From Mytilus trossulus (Eukaryota > Mollusca > Bivalvia > Mytilida > Mytilidae): DNA of 64,000 nucleotides. The stretch's first letter is position 1. Every line of letters starts with the position of its first letter. This document shows, in pieces, positions 12,112 to 24,860 of the stretch. A program made the translations under genes and the position numbers. The notes below the pieces were generated by a model that saw nothing but the letters and a program-made list of their open reading frames with translations, did no database searches and was not told where the DNA came from. The DNA is taken from the NCBI RefSeq assembly GCF_036588685.1, contig NC_086374.1, positions 33,596,886-33,660,885 on the forward strand. Direction: 5' to 3'.

Positions 12112-13509
12112 AATCGTTACAGATTTGTTGAATAGATCCATAATTATGCTTTAGGTGACTGAATTGTCGTATTCCGGAAATGATGGCCCTTGATGATTAA
12201 CGAATCGAAACAAAGTTAACACAGGTACGCCATATTTCACCTGTAGTCATCATAAGTATTTGTATGTTTTTTTGTTTTTTTTTTATTTTGACGAGAGACA
12301 ATTAATTGTTAATCTGACTTATGATCGATGACAACATGTAAATTGTCGTATCGTTGATAAGCGCTGGGACATGGACCTATTTGTCTTTTCTCTTTCTTTT
12401 TTTCGCACTTTTTAAATTCAAATGTCTATAATAGTTCAACATAATTTTCGTATTCCTTTTCCTATGTTTTTTTGTTATTGCTTTAATCCAAGGTGCGAAT
12501 AAAGATTGTTCATGTTCATTGTATCGCATGTCATGATTGCACCATTATAGAGTATAAGTATCTATACTAAGAATAATGAGATGTGGTAAAAAAAAACTAT
12601 GATTAACAAGGAGAAAAATATCCACCTAAGTACCAAAGTGCAAATGAGGTGGATGTAGGCAAGAATTGGCAACGTACGACCTTCTTAACTGGAACAGAGG
12701 TGTAACCGGCAGTATGTGTATGTTTACGTTTTGAAAATATTTATAATTTGAAAATAATTGATTCGAAGATATGTTTTAACACATTTCAAATAGACTGTGA
12801 CTTTTTAACATTGATTCGAAAATAAGGAGTAGACACTTAATGAATGCGGCGTCTTTTTAGCGAATTTCCCCATATATTTTAGCAAATGCAGAAGTAAGCT
12901 TTCTGCCGTGGTGAAATACACATTTCTACCATTTTGATCATCTTTGTCTAGTGATATGGACGGCACTAAACAAAAACAATCTATAAAGACAATGATCCAT
13001 AGCAAGATTCGAAGTATCTGTAAATAACATTCTTTTATAATAACATGAATAACAGTTTCTCGTTAGATGTGTTAGATTGTAAATAGTCATTGTGTATGAT
13101 TTACTTGTAAATATCGCGAAACAAAGACTTTGTGTAACACACACTTGCTTTAACTTTAAATAAGCATTGTATGTTGACTGGGAAACTAAATGTGACCGTT
13201 TAATGATTTTTTGGTTGTATAAATTCACAATGGGTGTTTATGTTATATTATGCAATGCTGTCAGGAGTCCGTAAACTTTGTTTTTATAAACTTTGAATTT
13301 GAAAAAAAAATATGTGGACGTTCTGTCAACCTACTTCGCTTCGATATTCAGCAATGTCCAACATTAACCGTTATTCGAAACTGCGATATAAAACTATTAA
13401 AACTTGTAATATATAATATATTCTTAATATGTCAACTTAATTTCAAAATCACATGTTTGCTTATTTGTAATAACAATATGCAAAACATTAAAACAAATTA
13501 ACAAACTAA

Positions 13510-13851
13510 GTGACTCATTTTTGCGTTAATGCTCTTATAACTGTTTTAGATGTATGCACAGTTAAAAATTCGTGTGACAAACCAATCATGCAAGTAAGGC
13601 TCTGTCCGGAGACCAAAAACACCAGTAAAGATCAATTAAGAGCCATGTATCATGTATATATGCTCTTTAATATTTGCCATGCACGTCCGGTCAGCATAGG
13701 GATGTTAAATCCGATGCATCGTGAAGAGAGAGTGTCACAACTCTTAAGGGGATCCGTAGTTGGCCTGTTGCAGGGCAAAATTTCTGTCCCTATCTTTTAT
13801 ACGCTCTTTTCCAGTGGCAGTGCATTTTTCCCCGGCTTTCATCCTACATAG
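13510..13851 (+). other. Unrecognised open frame of about 110 codons
   Basis: Open without an ATG at its start; the first in-frame ATG is about 26 codons in. Composition is less AT-rich than the surroundings. No signal peptide, repeat or known motif was identified. Possible splice-like signals lie near 13549 (TTTTAG) and 13588 (GTAAGG), but no partner exon was found. It could be part of a decayed repeat or an exon of an unknown transcript. Confidence 0.2.
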
Positions 13852-14268
13852 ACTTTTTTACAAGACCTTAGTACCTATTGTATTTATTGTTACCTTATTC
13901 TCGCCCTGAACATGCATGAAATATATGCCTCTGGGTGTTAAGCAAACAACAATCAACCAATTAAATAGTTCTTTGCCATTTGTTATATTGTAATTCAAAT
14001 GAAGTGGATGTAAGCAACAATCATGAATGACTGTATGGCCTTCAACGATAAGAAAAGTCCATACCGTAATATCGGCTATACAAGACACCGGCATTAAAAA
14101 TATAAAATAATTCAAATGAGAAAAACACCGGCTTAATAGGTAACCAAACAGTTTTCGAGAAACAAATATGACAGACAATTAGTGAACCAACGACAACCAT
14201 TGAACACCAAGCTTTAGGATTAAGACGTCATTAACGATATGAGAAAAACATGCCCATGTGCAATGCCA

Positions 14269-15178
14269 AGATTCAAGATTCAAGATTCTTTATTTCTGAA
14301 ACACCATAAAGATACAATGGTACAAAGAAGTTCAACAGACGTCATATAACATAACGCAAACACACATGACAAGATGAGATGAAAATATCAAATACAATAA
14401 AAATAAACAGTATTATAGTAAAGAAGATTGATGATTAACCAGGAAGACTCACTTGAAAAGTTATAACCCTGATAAATTTGCACAGCTTTTTCAACTTATT
14501 TTTAATTTTTAACTGAAATAGTTTTTTTTCAAATTTTAGTATGTTACATCTGTGCAAGAAAAAAGTATCCAAATATTGTGCTCGAAAATTTGCCAAAGAA
14601 CTACACTGCAAAGTGTAATGAAATTCATCACCAATCTCGTTACAATGACATAAGTTACAATATCTAAGGTTTCGCTCAATCTTATTCCATCTACCAGTTT
14701 CGATGGGTAACTTATAGTTACCCGTACGAAATCTACAATATGTTATTCTATCTTTATCATTTAAAATATTCAGATATTCCTCAAATTCAAAATTTTGTTT
14801 ATGCAATTTGTAGGCTAAACCTTTTGGCGAACAGTCAATATCAGCTCTCCATTTCTGTTGAAACTGATTAAATAACTTTTGTTTTAAACTTATACCTAAC
14901 CACTTAGAATTAAAATTTCCTTGTGACAACCATATATTGCTGTATCCACATTTATCTTATATATCTTTAATGTATTTCAACCAATCTGACCTAAATTGGT
15001 TATCCGAATTTTTCAAGAACATGTATTTGTATAGTATTTTAGCAATCCTGTTATCATCCCCATTTACCATTTTTGACCAAAAATTAACCATACGCAGCTG
15101 TATATATAAAGACATGGGATAAATACCAAGTTCACCATAAATCCTAAAATTTGGTGTCGTCTTCTTTAATAATGCCAG
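14269..15178 (-). pseudogene. 3' end of a LINE retrotransposon (ORF2 C-terminus, tail)
   Basis: The minus strand is open from about 15178 to the stop at 14435 except for one in-frame TAA at 14957-14959. The encoded part contains the YGELG..P segment and a Cys-His cluster (CNLC followed by DEFHYTLQC), as found after the reverse transcriptase in many mollusc LINEs. Downstream is a 3' region ending in the tandem 7-mer ATCTTGA-type tail at 14269-14292 (seen on the plus strand as repeats of 'attcaag'). The copy is 5' truncated, as usual for LINE insertions. No RT catalytic domain is present. Confidence 0.75.
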
Positions 15179-15548
15179 AATATAGGTTTATTATATCTAT
15201 GGAAGAATTCAGTAAAGATTTTAACTTATTTGTGGTAACCAAATCAATGACTTACTGCATGATTTATCAGTAACTGTAAATTAAACATAGATTACTTTCA
15301 TTGAAATCCAAAACGTAACGAAATACACGGGAATAGCTGTAATAATTAAACATCGTGAGATGCTACCACAAGCTTATCAACGCCAAAAAAAAAAGGAAAA
15401 TCAACAATTATAGGAAAATAAAAATATCTACAATTTTTTTTTACAGGCACATTATTATTCATGTATCAAGTTTAAACAAGAGCGACGACACCAATTATTT
15501 GAATAGATATTTTGAAAAATAAATCAAATCATTAATATATATATCATT

Positions 15549-16293
15549 TTACTTCTCTATCAGATAATCGAATTCTGTATAGCCAAAGACTTTGTATAAG
15601 TTTACACAAGATTCGTCAACCTTTTTGGCAGTTTCACGTTTTATTTGCTTTAGCCAACGACCTACGGATTCCGTAGAGTTTCTCGACGTGGAATATGGGT
15701 TAAAATTTGTAGATTTAACAGAGTTTTGTTTCATCCATTTTACAATACCAGTATGCAATTCACTACCAACAAATTTAAACAAATCCTTTGCCTCCGATAC
15801 TTTATGTATTGCAAATTTTTCATATCGCACAATTTTTATCCTGTTTTTTGTCGTTGATTTTTCGATGAAATGCATGTCTTTATCCATTCTGTTACACAGT
15901 TCGGTAGATTCATTCTTTAAATCGTGTTCATCAACGAGATTAAGCATAATTCTAGATTGGATTATTGCCCTCGGGTCTCTGACCAGATATACTATTTTCA
16001 AATTCGGTAAAGATGACAGTAGTGTACTAGCTAACTCAGTTGTCATTCTAATTGTTTTAACAACTCGAAGTGAAGATTGTTTACATCTGTTTGTCAGTAA
16101 TTTCAAACATTTTTGGAATGTTTCTGTTGATGGTTCATTTTTTCTGAAGCATGTATAAAACTCAGAAGTCTGTCTTGAGCGAAGCATAAAATCGTTTTTG
16201 AGTATGTTCGAAGAAATTTGAGAAAAATCACATTCTAGGATGCCCTTCATTATGTTTGACACGCCTTCTTCAAGAGGAAATCCCTTCACTAAT
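15549..16293 (-). CDS. Sulfotransferase 3' exon (3'-PAPS site and C-terminus)
   Basis: The 745-nt terminal exon follows the acceptor TTTTGCAG| at 16294 and ends at the TAA at 15549-15551. It holds the RDPRAIIQSR motif and TSRNS. There is no frameshift or internal stop. Confidence 0.88.
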
Positions 16294-18164
16294 CTGCAAA
16301 ATAGAAAGAGAACTTGTAGTGAGATAAACAATATGTTAGGTGGAACAAACTGCATATTAAGAGAGATTTGTTTTTGGAATTCTTCATTTTTTTTTTTACT
16401 TTATGATGATAACAATTGAGAATTTTTTTTGGTCAAAACCAAACCAAACTTATGAAGAAAAAAACAAGTGAAAAATATAGTTGTTAATGGACAAGCTCGG
16501 TGCATTATTCTGTATCTATATTTCTGATATTCTTCTGATGCATAGAATAAGAAAAAAAATATTTACCTAATTTATATGGCCGAGTATATGATTAATGCAA
16601 TGGTTCGGTCAATCTTGATCTCTTAGGGTAAAATTCTAATTTTGTTACACATATGTGAACTACACGAAACAAACTAGGTAAATATATAACAACCTTGTTG
16701 AATATTCAAACATAATGAAAATATTGAACATTTTGAAGTGAAAATGCAAAATGCAAGATATTATTGCGAACACAAAATTATCTCAACTTTAGAGAACTTA
16801 ACCCTGCAATATTCTGAATGAAAATGCCTGTAACAAGTCATGAGCCTGTAATTTAGTGGTTGTCGTTTGTTTTTTTGGTTACATATTTGTCATTTCTTTT
16901 ATTTGTTTTACGGGTTCAAGTAGACGTGTATAATGGTACATAGTTTCTCGTTATGATCGTTTTACCTTTGCCATAGTGGGGCCTTTTATAGCTGACTATG
17001 TGGTATGGACTTTGCTCATTGTTGAAGGCCGCACGGTAACCTATAGTTGTGAATTTATGTGTCAGTTGAGCTCTTTTGAAGAGTAGTCTCATTGGCAATT
17101 ATACCACATCTTCTATTTTATGTTTAAGATACTGGCTACCCAACTAAATGAACATGATAAATATTCCTGAAAAATTAAAAGCCATAGCAAAGAGGTTCCA
17201 AACAATGATTTAGTTTTTCATACTATAAACAAGTGTGGACACAGATCAGTGTGGCTAGTTATTGTCAAATATGTGTTAAAATGATTAACATATTTATAAT
17301 CACCGAGTTTGTGTATTAGTTGTTCCCAACCTGATGTTTTAAAGCTATTTCTTTGTCTTCCATATACGGTTATACATTAAACTGTTCTAGAGTGACGGTT
17401 ATCTTGTATTATCAAGTGAAAGTCAAGTTACAATCTGCATTTTTCAGGGTGGTACACAAGGTTTTTTTTCAAAATTTGGCCTTAGGAAAGTGACCAGAGT
17501 AACGACCGACTGTCATATTGGTTACAGTGTTATACTTTATCCTAGATATGTCATAAGAAACCTCATCAATGGACCAATTCACTATCATTTGGTTCCTTTG
17601 AATAGTGTTGAGACTAATGAGGAAAGGAACAACTTTGTTATAACATTGTCCTTACATTCAAAGAACTACTGATAAACAGAATGTATCAAGAAGCAGTTGA
17701 TTTTTCGATTAAAATCGTAGAGTAAGTTTAGATGAAAAGACTCATAATGTAGCGTCCCCTAAAAATCTTTATCAACCTATTTTGGATAGTGACGAATTGC
17801 ATATTTAATTGAAAGTAGCCATCTAAATACTGCGTATACATGTAATACAAAACTGCACACAGATTGAGCCAAGCAATTATTTCTAGTGTTGTTCACTACT
17901 TTGCTTTTAAGTTGATTACTAGTATAATAATCTAAAGAAATCTACAATACCATAACTAATGTTACCTCATAAGAGATTGTTTATCTGTTATATTTGCCTG
18001 TAGAAGACCACGTAGGGGTTCGAACATATAAAATGCCTCAGGATGTTGGTTGAAAAGTTCTCCAGTAAACGACGTACCACTTCTCATCTGCCCTATGAGT
18101 AATACCTGCGTCACAGATTTCTTCGAAGGTAACTTTAACCCAGGCGGTTTGGCGTTTATACAAG
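15549..18164 (-). CDS. Carbohydrate 6-O-sulfotransferase, Golgi (CHST1/3/6-like), two firm exons
   Basis: Exons 18164-17966 and 16293-15549 join in phase (AG|A) with GT-AG borders, encoding about 314 residues to the stop. The first carries the 5'-phosphosulfate-binding loop in LLIGQMRSGTSFTGELF, followed by NQHPEAFYMFEPL. The second has the 3'-phosphate-binding segment YLVRDPRAIIQSR, the RYEKFA segment and the TSRNSTESVGRW C-terminal motif typical of Gal/GlcNAc/GalNAc 6-O-sulfotransferases. The family transfers sulfate from PAPS to sugars of glycoproteins or proteoglycans in the Golgi lumen; which sugar is used here cannot be told. The exon at 18164 starts in phase 1, so an upstream exon with the type II membrane anchor must exist. 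A frame antisense to it at 15592-16158 is a shadow. Confidence 0.85.
16915..17113 (+). repeat. Family B dispersed repeat in sulfotransferase intron
   Basis: Shares 'ggactttgctcattgttgaa', 'ggccgcacggtaacctatag' and the tail 'cattggcaattataccacat' with copies at 19620-19725 and 23300-23492. It lies in the intron between the two firm sulfotransferase exons. Confidence 0.7.
17966..18164 (-). CDS. Sulfotransferase exon with 5'-PAPS-binding loop
   Basis: The 199-nt exon has acceptor CCCTAG| at 18165 and donor |GTAACA after 17966. It encodes a short linker then GQMRSGTSFTGELF. It is followed by a 1.67-kb intron. Confidence 0.85.
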
Positions 18165-18867
18165 CTAGGGAAAATAAATAATATGTAAATCTTTCTTGTA
18201 AATTAAGCATACAATTATGCTTGTGGTAACATAAAAAAAAAACAAAAAAAAAAAACACTGATTTCAAATATTATGATATACGTCTAAAATGTATATATTC
18301 ATATCTATCTGACATAGTTGGGCTAAATTTCAGACGAAGTATATAGTTCAAATGAATGATAAACATGTTTCTTTATGAAACAGTCTAGGGACTCTTAGCA
18401 ATTTTTGTTTATAAAAAGGAACCTGGTTACTATTAATTTAGAAAATATATAAGATATAACTCCACAATTATTTGACCCTATCTAATATTTTCGTGTATGT
18501 GAATCGACTTTAAATGCGTTTCAAGACTGAAACGCAGTAATAGATGGCCTCCATTTTTTCAATTTCAGAAAACATCGCCGAAAACTACATTCCATTCAGT
18601 CTGAACATTTGTATTTCGAAATTCTTTTGCATGAGTATGTTTGTTTGTTTTACAAGGCGTATAATATGTTAGTTATAAATCCTTAGTTTTAAATAATCGT
18701 CTTTTTCAATTTATATACTAGAACACACCCGTTATATCGCGGGTCTATGACTGAATTAAAGAATATAACTATGCGTAAGCCTTATTTTAATATTGGTATT
18801 GTCATCTGATAAAGTAATGCCGATTATTAGATGCACAGTTTTCTCTGCTTTCAACATCTTTCTGTTT

Positions 18868-19464
18868 GAACCCGTCGACCTGGAACTTATCAATTATTGG
18901 TATAATTAATTTTATTTGGAAAACAAAAGGGCCTGGAAAGGAGTATTTTTTAATCAACAGCATTGTCCTTTATGAGTTATAAATAAAGTTGAATTCTTTG
19001 ATTCGCTGTTTTGCGTCATTCCGGCTAACAAATTGAAAACTGTACATGCTGTACCTTTACGCCTTATTTTAAGTCCAGATTTTTATTATTCGTATTGTCA
19101 TCTTAGAAAGTCATACTGATTAAAATATTACAATCGGGAACAATGTGACAATGATTGAATTTAGTAGTGTCAACCCTGTGATTACGACCCGTGTATATAG
19201 CTAAATCCTAAATACAGCGTTTGGTGGTGCGCCTGTCAGATGCGGAACGTACAGATAAGGTAATAGGTAAAAGGTGAATATACTATTGGTATCGGTATCG
19301 GATTCGACCCGGAACTTCTTAATTACTGGCAATATTAATTATGTTGAAAACAAAAGGGTCTGGAGTGGTGTAATTTTTAATCAACAGCGTTGTACTATAT
19401 TAGTTATATATAAAGTTGAATTCTTTGATTCATCGTTTTCACGTGATGACGGCTGACAAATTGG
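18868..19464 (+). repeat. Diverged direct repeat pair
   Basis: About 18868-19032 and 19302-19464 are similar in the same orientation. Both read 'gacc(t/c)ggaactt', then 'aaaacaaaaggg', 'taatcaacagc', 'aaagttgaattctttgatt' and 'ggct(a/g)acaaattg'. The identity is lower than in the 2596 duplication, so the pair is older or represents two insertions of one family. Confidence 0.65.
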
Positions 19465-19619
19465 ACTTCGTAATTTTAGTATTATAGATATTAGTCCTTA
19501 CAAAACGAGGGACGCTTGCGCAGGACGTAGCGTATATAGTCAGGTAGTTCAGTTTCGTATGCTTATTGAACGGAAAAACTACAATCTGTGAAAATAATTG
19601 ATTTAGAGCACCGAACAAA

Positions 19620-19725
19620 TTTGAAGGCCGTACGATGACCGGCCATAGTCGTTAACATCTATGTCATTCCGTGTCTGGCGAAGAGTTACCTCATTGGCAA
19701 TTAATTGTATCAGTTCTTCTTATTT
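19620..19725 (+). repeat. Family B dispersed repeat, fragment
   Basis: Contains 'gaaggccgtacgatgacc' and 'tacctcattggcaatta', shared with the copy at 23300-23492. It is non-coding. Confidence 0.6.
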
Positions 19726-20510
19726 TCATATTTGAAGAATTTTTTTCATACAATAAACATATAAAATCCTGCCTACAATTTTAATTCCAGACTGTATATA
19801 GCTTCACAATTTTGCCGGTAAGTGGAATTGCATTTGGAAGTATTCATAATAAACACTTAAACAACCAATAGAAATATACATACTTTGTGAAAAGATGAGC
19901 GTGTATCCAAATAGCAAATTTGAAATAATCATGCTGGACATCCAAGTTGGATTCCGAATTTCATACTATAGTAATGTTAAAATTGATGTAACACTGACCA
20001 GTGGTTTTCCATTAACTGGCTTTCAAAAATATGGTACCAAACTTAATATTGGTAGGAGATGACAATGCTTTAAACTCCCGTTAAGATCAGTAATCCGTAT
20101 TTTAATGTAAATGTCGACGATGTCAACGAATAGATAATACTGCTTCAATTGGTTAACGTTTTTGGAATTTTGCTTGTTTTAAAATGAACTTATAATACTT
20201 TTGATTATGTTATCTGCGTGAATGGATCAAACATGTGTTAATTTCAATAGTCCCTAAATTACTAACACATCTTTCTTAAATCTCGAATCAACAACAACGT
20301 CATCAAACCAAAATTATATTTGAATCATGCGAATAATCATCCCAAATGAACTTGATAAACCTTGCTTTCCTATATCATATTTATCCCCCAGGAGTTGAAG
20401 TGTAAACATTATGATAATAATGCCAAATACCTTTGTAATTCAAAATGCTGACTTCTTATGAGAATTTGTGTTATATTAATATCCATGAAGATCGAGCTTT
20501 GTAATTTTAC

Positions 20511-20667
20511 ATTGAAGCAAAAGACAGTTGATAGGGGAAAGGAGGGTATTTGGTCTGGTAAGAGCTGAAAACAAGGGATATTGTGCGAGACAGAAAGAAA
20601 GCGATTGTTCTGCCCGAGACATCGCATGAATAAATAGTGCAAAACATATTGCAAATAAATAAACCAT
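20511..20667 (-). CDS. Possible first exon of the sulfotransferase (membrane anchor)
   Basis: From the ATG at 20667-20665 the frame encodes MVYLFAICFALFIHAMS, a hydrophobic N-terminal segment, then about 35 residues. It reaches a GTAAAA donor at 20510 in phase 1, which is the phase the exon at 18164 requires. Joined, the protein would be about 366 residues, within the usual range of this family. The donor is weak and no conserved residues can be checked, so this is a candidate only. Confidence 0.3.
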
Positions 20668-21289
20668 CTTAAGCAACAGTTGAACATCAATATACTTTCT
20701 GAAATATCTTCTACCGCTCCCCTAACTCTAAAATATCAAATATTCGCCACTAAGCGAAATATTCACCGCATTTCTATTGACCACCACTAATTGTTTTTAT
20801 GCAAAAATTATAAGAATTGATACAGCTCGCAATAAAACATACATGAATGTGTGTAAAAATATCAAAGCATAAAATATGTTATAAATACGGTTATATCATT
20901 TACGAGGTTATGTTACCATCTTAACCTTAGAGTCTCCTATAACGCACTACATGTAAATACATACAATATGTACATGCATGTAATGTCAATATGCATTACA
21001 TTAATTATGTAACCATTTGTCGTCGTTAACATATTTTATGTTATGTATACCTGGGGTTTTGTCTTGTCAAAAGGTGTATAACAAGTACAGAAAAATGTTT
21101 AAAAAGACTATAAATTATTAGATTAATTTGTTTATGTTTGTTTCAACTGAAACCATCTTATGCTTGCCGATGAGAAAACTCTCCATCTGCCAATGCCAGA
21201 GAAGGTTAGCAACTTAAAAGTATGCGTACTGCTGACACGTTTGTCAGTGTCACAACGAAAGCTCAATCAGCACTACTCTGGAATCTGAT

Positions 21290-21535
21290 TTATAGTAGTT
21301 GTCGTGTGTGGTTCATAAGTGTTTCTCGTTTCTCGTTTCTATACAGATTTGCTAGACCGTTGGTTTTCCCGTTTGAATAGTATTACGCTTGTATTTTTGG
21401 GGGGGCCCTTTATAGCTTGCTGTTCGGTGTGAGCCACGGTTCTGTGTTGAAGACCTATAATGGTTTACTTTTATAAGTTATGACTTGGACGCAGAGTTGT
21501 CTCATTGGCATTCATGCCACATCTTCTTAAATCTA
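21290..21535 (+). repeat. Family B dispersed repeat, long copy
   Basis: Parallels 22485-22750: 'gtttctcgtttctcgttt', 'gaccgttggttttcccgttt', 'ccctttatagcttg(c/t)tgttc', 'cctataatggttta' and the 'cattggcattcatgccacat' tail. There is no coding frame. Confidence 0.75.
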
Positions 21536-22484
21536 TTCAAACGAACGTCAGTAATTCAAATGTAAATCATTTGACCCTTGACTATAGTTGTACTTGTACA
21601 TAACCCTCACATCTATCCATGGTTTGTTTCCTGATAAAATCGAAAATTCCGCATGAAGTTATTCATATGTGAGCCTTCGAGCAACTAAATAAAGCAAATT
21701 AATCAGAAGTATTTATGCGTGAATTGAATATGGATTTGACCAATGTTTTTAGAGACCGAGACCCTATAGGGTCTAGCTGTAAAATATCCACAATTTGTGC
21801 ATCAAGTCATGAATCAGTTCCAATAACTTATAGTGGCCTAGATCTGGACATCAACGCAAAACTTTACAATAGTATTTCATATATATGTGTAGCTTATGAA
21901 AAAGATAGTCAACTGGTAGAATACACGTATACAGATATTGTCTACTGCACGCTCTTAACTTGCAAGCCATAAATTACTTCATTATTCACTCTCCGGTTGA
22001 ATATAAATTATATTAGATCATTATTGGTCTCTTTATCATTTTCTTTAAGTTTAAGGAATCCAGTGGATCTTGGCTGTATACCAGCTTTGATTATTTGTAA
22101 TATCTTCAATTTTTCACTTATTCTTACAACATTTGTATAAACTTCAAGATTATAAAAAACCGGGTTTTTTTCTAAAGTGAACATTGATTGGTTAAATATT
22201 TCTCAGTGTGTTTGAATTTGTTTGTTAGCCTTTTGGTCATGAATGTGTGTCTCTAATATTTAATTAACTGTGCATTTGTATTCAGATATCGCAGATCAAA
22301 TTTATTCGTTCATTGTGTAATCCTACGTTTTTTGATTGAGTTAAGTCTGCCAATTGATATTTTATCGTATGTTTTTCTATGTTGTGATGTTATGCTATTG
22401 TTTCAGAAAAAGGGAGAAGGTTTGGGCCCATTAAAACGTTTAATCCCGCTGCAAATGTTTGCACCTGACCTAAGTCAGGAATCT

Positions 22485-22750
22485 GATGTACAGTAGTTGT
22501 CGTTTGTTTATGTAATATATACGTGTTTCTCGTTTCTCGTTTTGTTTATATAGATTAGACCGTTGGTTTTCCCGTTTGAATGGTTTTACACTAGTAATTT
22601 TGGGGCCCTTTATAGCTTGTTGTTCGGTGTGAGCCAAGGCTCCGTGTTGAAGGCCGTACTTTAACCTATAATGGTTTAATTTTTAAATTGTTATTTGGAT
22701 GGAGAGTTGTCTCATTGGCACTCACACCACATCTTCCTATATCTATATAC
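22485..22750 (+). repeat. Family B dispersed repeat, long copy
   Basis: The most complete copy in the window, running from 'gtacagtagttgtcgtttg' to 'ccacatcttcctatatcta'. Its 3' part is almost identical to 279-377, suggesting fairly recent activity of the family. Confidence 0.75.
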
Positions 22751-22751
22751 A

Positions 22752-23052
22752 TCTTTTTTTAGTCAGTACTTCTGCGTTGACATGAATTATCATTGAGATG
22801 GTCATAATTATAAATTATAAACTATTTATAAAACTGTTTGAAATACAAAGGATTGTCTACCTCAGGAATATAGATTACCTCAACTGTATTTGTTTGGCAG
22901 AGTTTTTAGAAACGTTTGTTCTTCAATGCTCTTTAACTTCGTACTTTATTTTGCCTTTTTAACTTTTTTCAATCGGAGCGTCACTGATGAGTCTTTTGTA
23001 GATGAATCACGCGTCTGGCGCAAATACAATATTTAAATCCTGGCACTATTGA
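22752..23052 (+). repeat. Hammerhead-associated repeat, copy
   Basis: Begins 'agtcagtacttctgcgttgac', passes 'cttcaatgctcttta', includes the ribozyme-like segment at 22978-23021 and ends near 'tcctggcac'. It directly follows a family B copy. Confidence 0.7.
22978..23021 (+). ncRNA. Degenerate type I hammerhead ribozyme motif
   Basis: Keeps the stem I strand GCGTCA, an intact CTGATGA core, stem II GTC/GAT (one wobble pair), GAA, the cleavage-side GTC and TGGCGC. The base after GAA is T instead of A, breaking the A15.1-U16.1 pair of stem III. Activity is therefore doubtful. Combined with the copy at 9565, it implies an intact ancestral ribozyme. Confidence 0.6.
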
Positions 23053-23299
23053 GTTTATTTACTTTACATTAAGAAAAAGGCTTTGATTTATTGATTTCAC
23101 TGTATATGTTCATCTCTGCTGCGCACCATAATTGATACGGAACTCTGTTTACAGTCTGAAAATTATCGGAAAAATACCTTTGCAGTGACTTTAATTGTGA
23201 ACAATGAACCGAGGTTACGGTACGTATTGGCAAGGATTTGGCAAATGAGATCTCCAAAACTCCTTGGTATGCATGGGGAACTCGTCATAAACTGAGCTT

Positions 23300-23492
23300 T
23301 TTTATATAAATAAGGCCGTTAGTTTTCGCGTTTTACATTGTCATATCGGGACCTTTTATATCTGACTATGCGGTATGGGCTTTGCTCATTGTTGAAGGCC
23401 GTACGATGACCTATGGTTGTTAATGTCTGTGTCATTTTGGTCTCTTGTGGATAGTTTTCTCATTGGCAATCATACCATATCTTCTTTTTTAT
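23300..23492 (+). repeat. Family B-like dispersed repeat
   Basis: 'ggccgttagttttcgcgttt', 'gcggtatgggctttgctcat', 'ggccgtacgatgacctatgg' and the tail 'cattggcaatcataccatat' match the minus-strand copy at 1404-1570 and the plus copy at 16915-17113. Confidence 0.7.
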
Positions 23493-24860
23493 ATTGTATA
23501 TCTTACGTTGAGTACAATTAAAAAAAAGTATTAACAAACATGCCAAGCTCCAAAATAAATACGAAATTAAGAAGTCCATAACACAAGACAAAATCAAATG
23601 TTTAACTATGTCAACTAACGGAACGAATGAAATCAACTGTCATACTCGTTACTTGGCACAGGCTTGTTGTTTTTAAGTGTGGTGGATTAAAACTTCTACA
23701 TGGCAGTTGTATAATTCTGTGATAATGACAAAATACAAACAATATAAAGTAAGCAACGCAAAGAGACGTAATTGGTTAACGTATGTGTTGCTTTGTCTCG
23801 CTGAGTATTACCATCAGCCCACCTTATATATTTGTGCTTGGGGAATCTGTGACATTCATAGTAAAGTATAATAGTCCCGGGAGATTTTCCTTTTTGGTAG
23901 TAGCTATTTTTTTAGAAACTTGATATGCTATGTTGCCGGCATTATTGACATATCTTAATTCAAGCCTCCAGAATAACATATTTCAATAGCAATGTATATT
24001 TTACGGGCACCGGCACTTCAGTGAATGTGTTAACAGCCTCTGGAAAAAAGAAAATATAACATTTATTTCAAAAGCAAATCTAATTTAAGCATTCAGTTTT
24101 TAATTTTTGAAGCTTTATGTGATAGATTTTGTTATATTGGATAACTATTTTATCCAATTCATGATGCAATGAGAGTTTTTTTTATTAACAAACAGTTAAA
24201 AATTTGAGATTTCAATCTCATGCACACATGCATGTAGCATTATACCTCGACTAATTTAAGACATATCTCATTGATACATGTATGATTGCAACAGCATAGC
24301 ATCAAATGAATCATCGATCAATATCTTAATTTCTTGTTATAAATTCTTATTTGCACTTTGACTGATAAACGTTTTTAAACTATGAAGGTTTTAAGGGTGT
24401 GTTTCGCCATCATGGGTTGTAGATAGAAACAGAACAGAAAACATAACGGGTCTAGATTTTCAATCAAATTAGCAAAATTTGATGATGAATGACGTGTAGA
24501 TTACTAATCTGAATTTTCATTATAAACAATACATTCATAGGATTTTTACTTATAAATATTAATATTTTTACAAGCGTAGATTATTTTTGCTTGAATTTTT
24601 ATTGTTTTTTATTTAGCATTTTTAGGGGAGATAGCTCCGAAATAGTGCATTTCTGAAGGAATTTACATGAAATTCTGCTAAGTTATATTTTAGCCGGAAA
24701 AAAACGTACGGTGACCATTCTTTTCTTTTGATATTATTAAAGCATTTACTTCAGGCTATCTTTATTTAAACAATTAGTTAAGCTACTAATCACATAATTC
24801 TGTTTTCCTGAATAATCCATTCAAATAAGTATGAACAAATTTTATCATTTGTAATTTTAA

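Noticed and set aside
15592..16158. 188-codon plus-strand frame
   Set aside because: It is antisense to the sulfotransferase exon, which has conserved motifs and correct splice sites.
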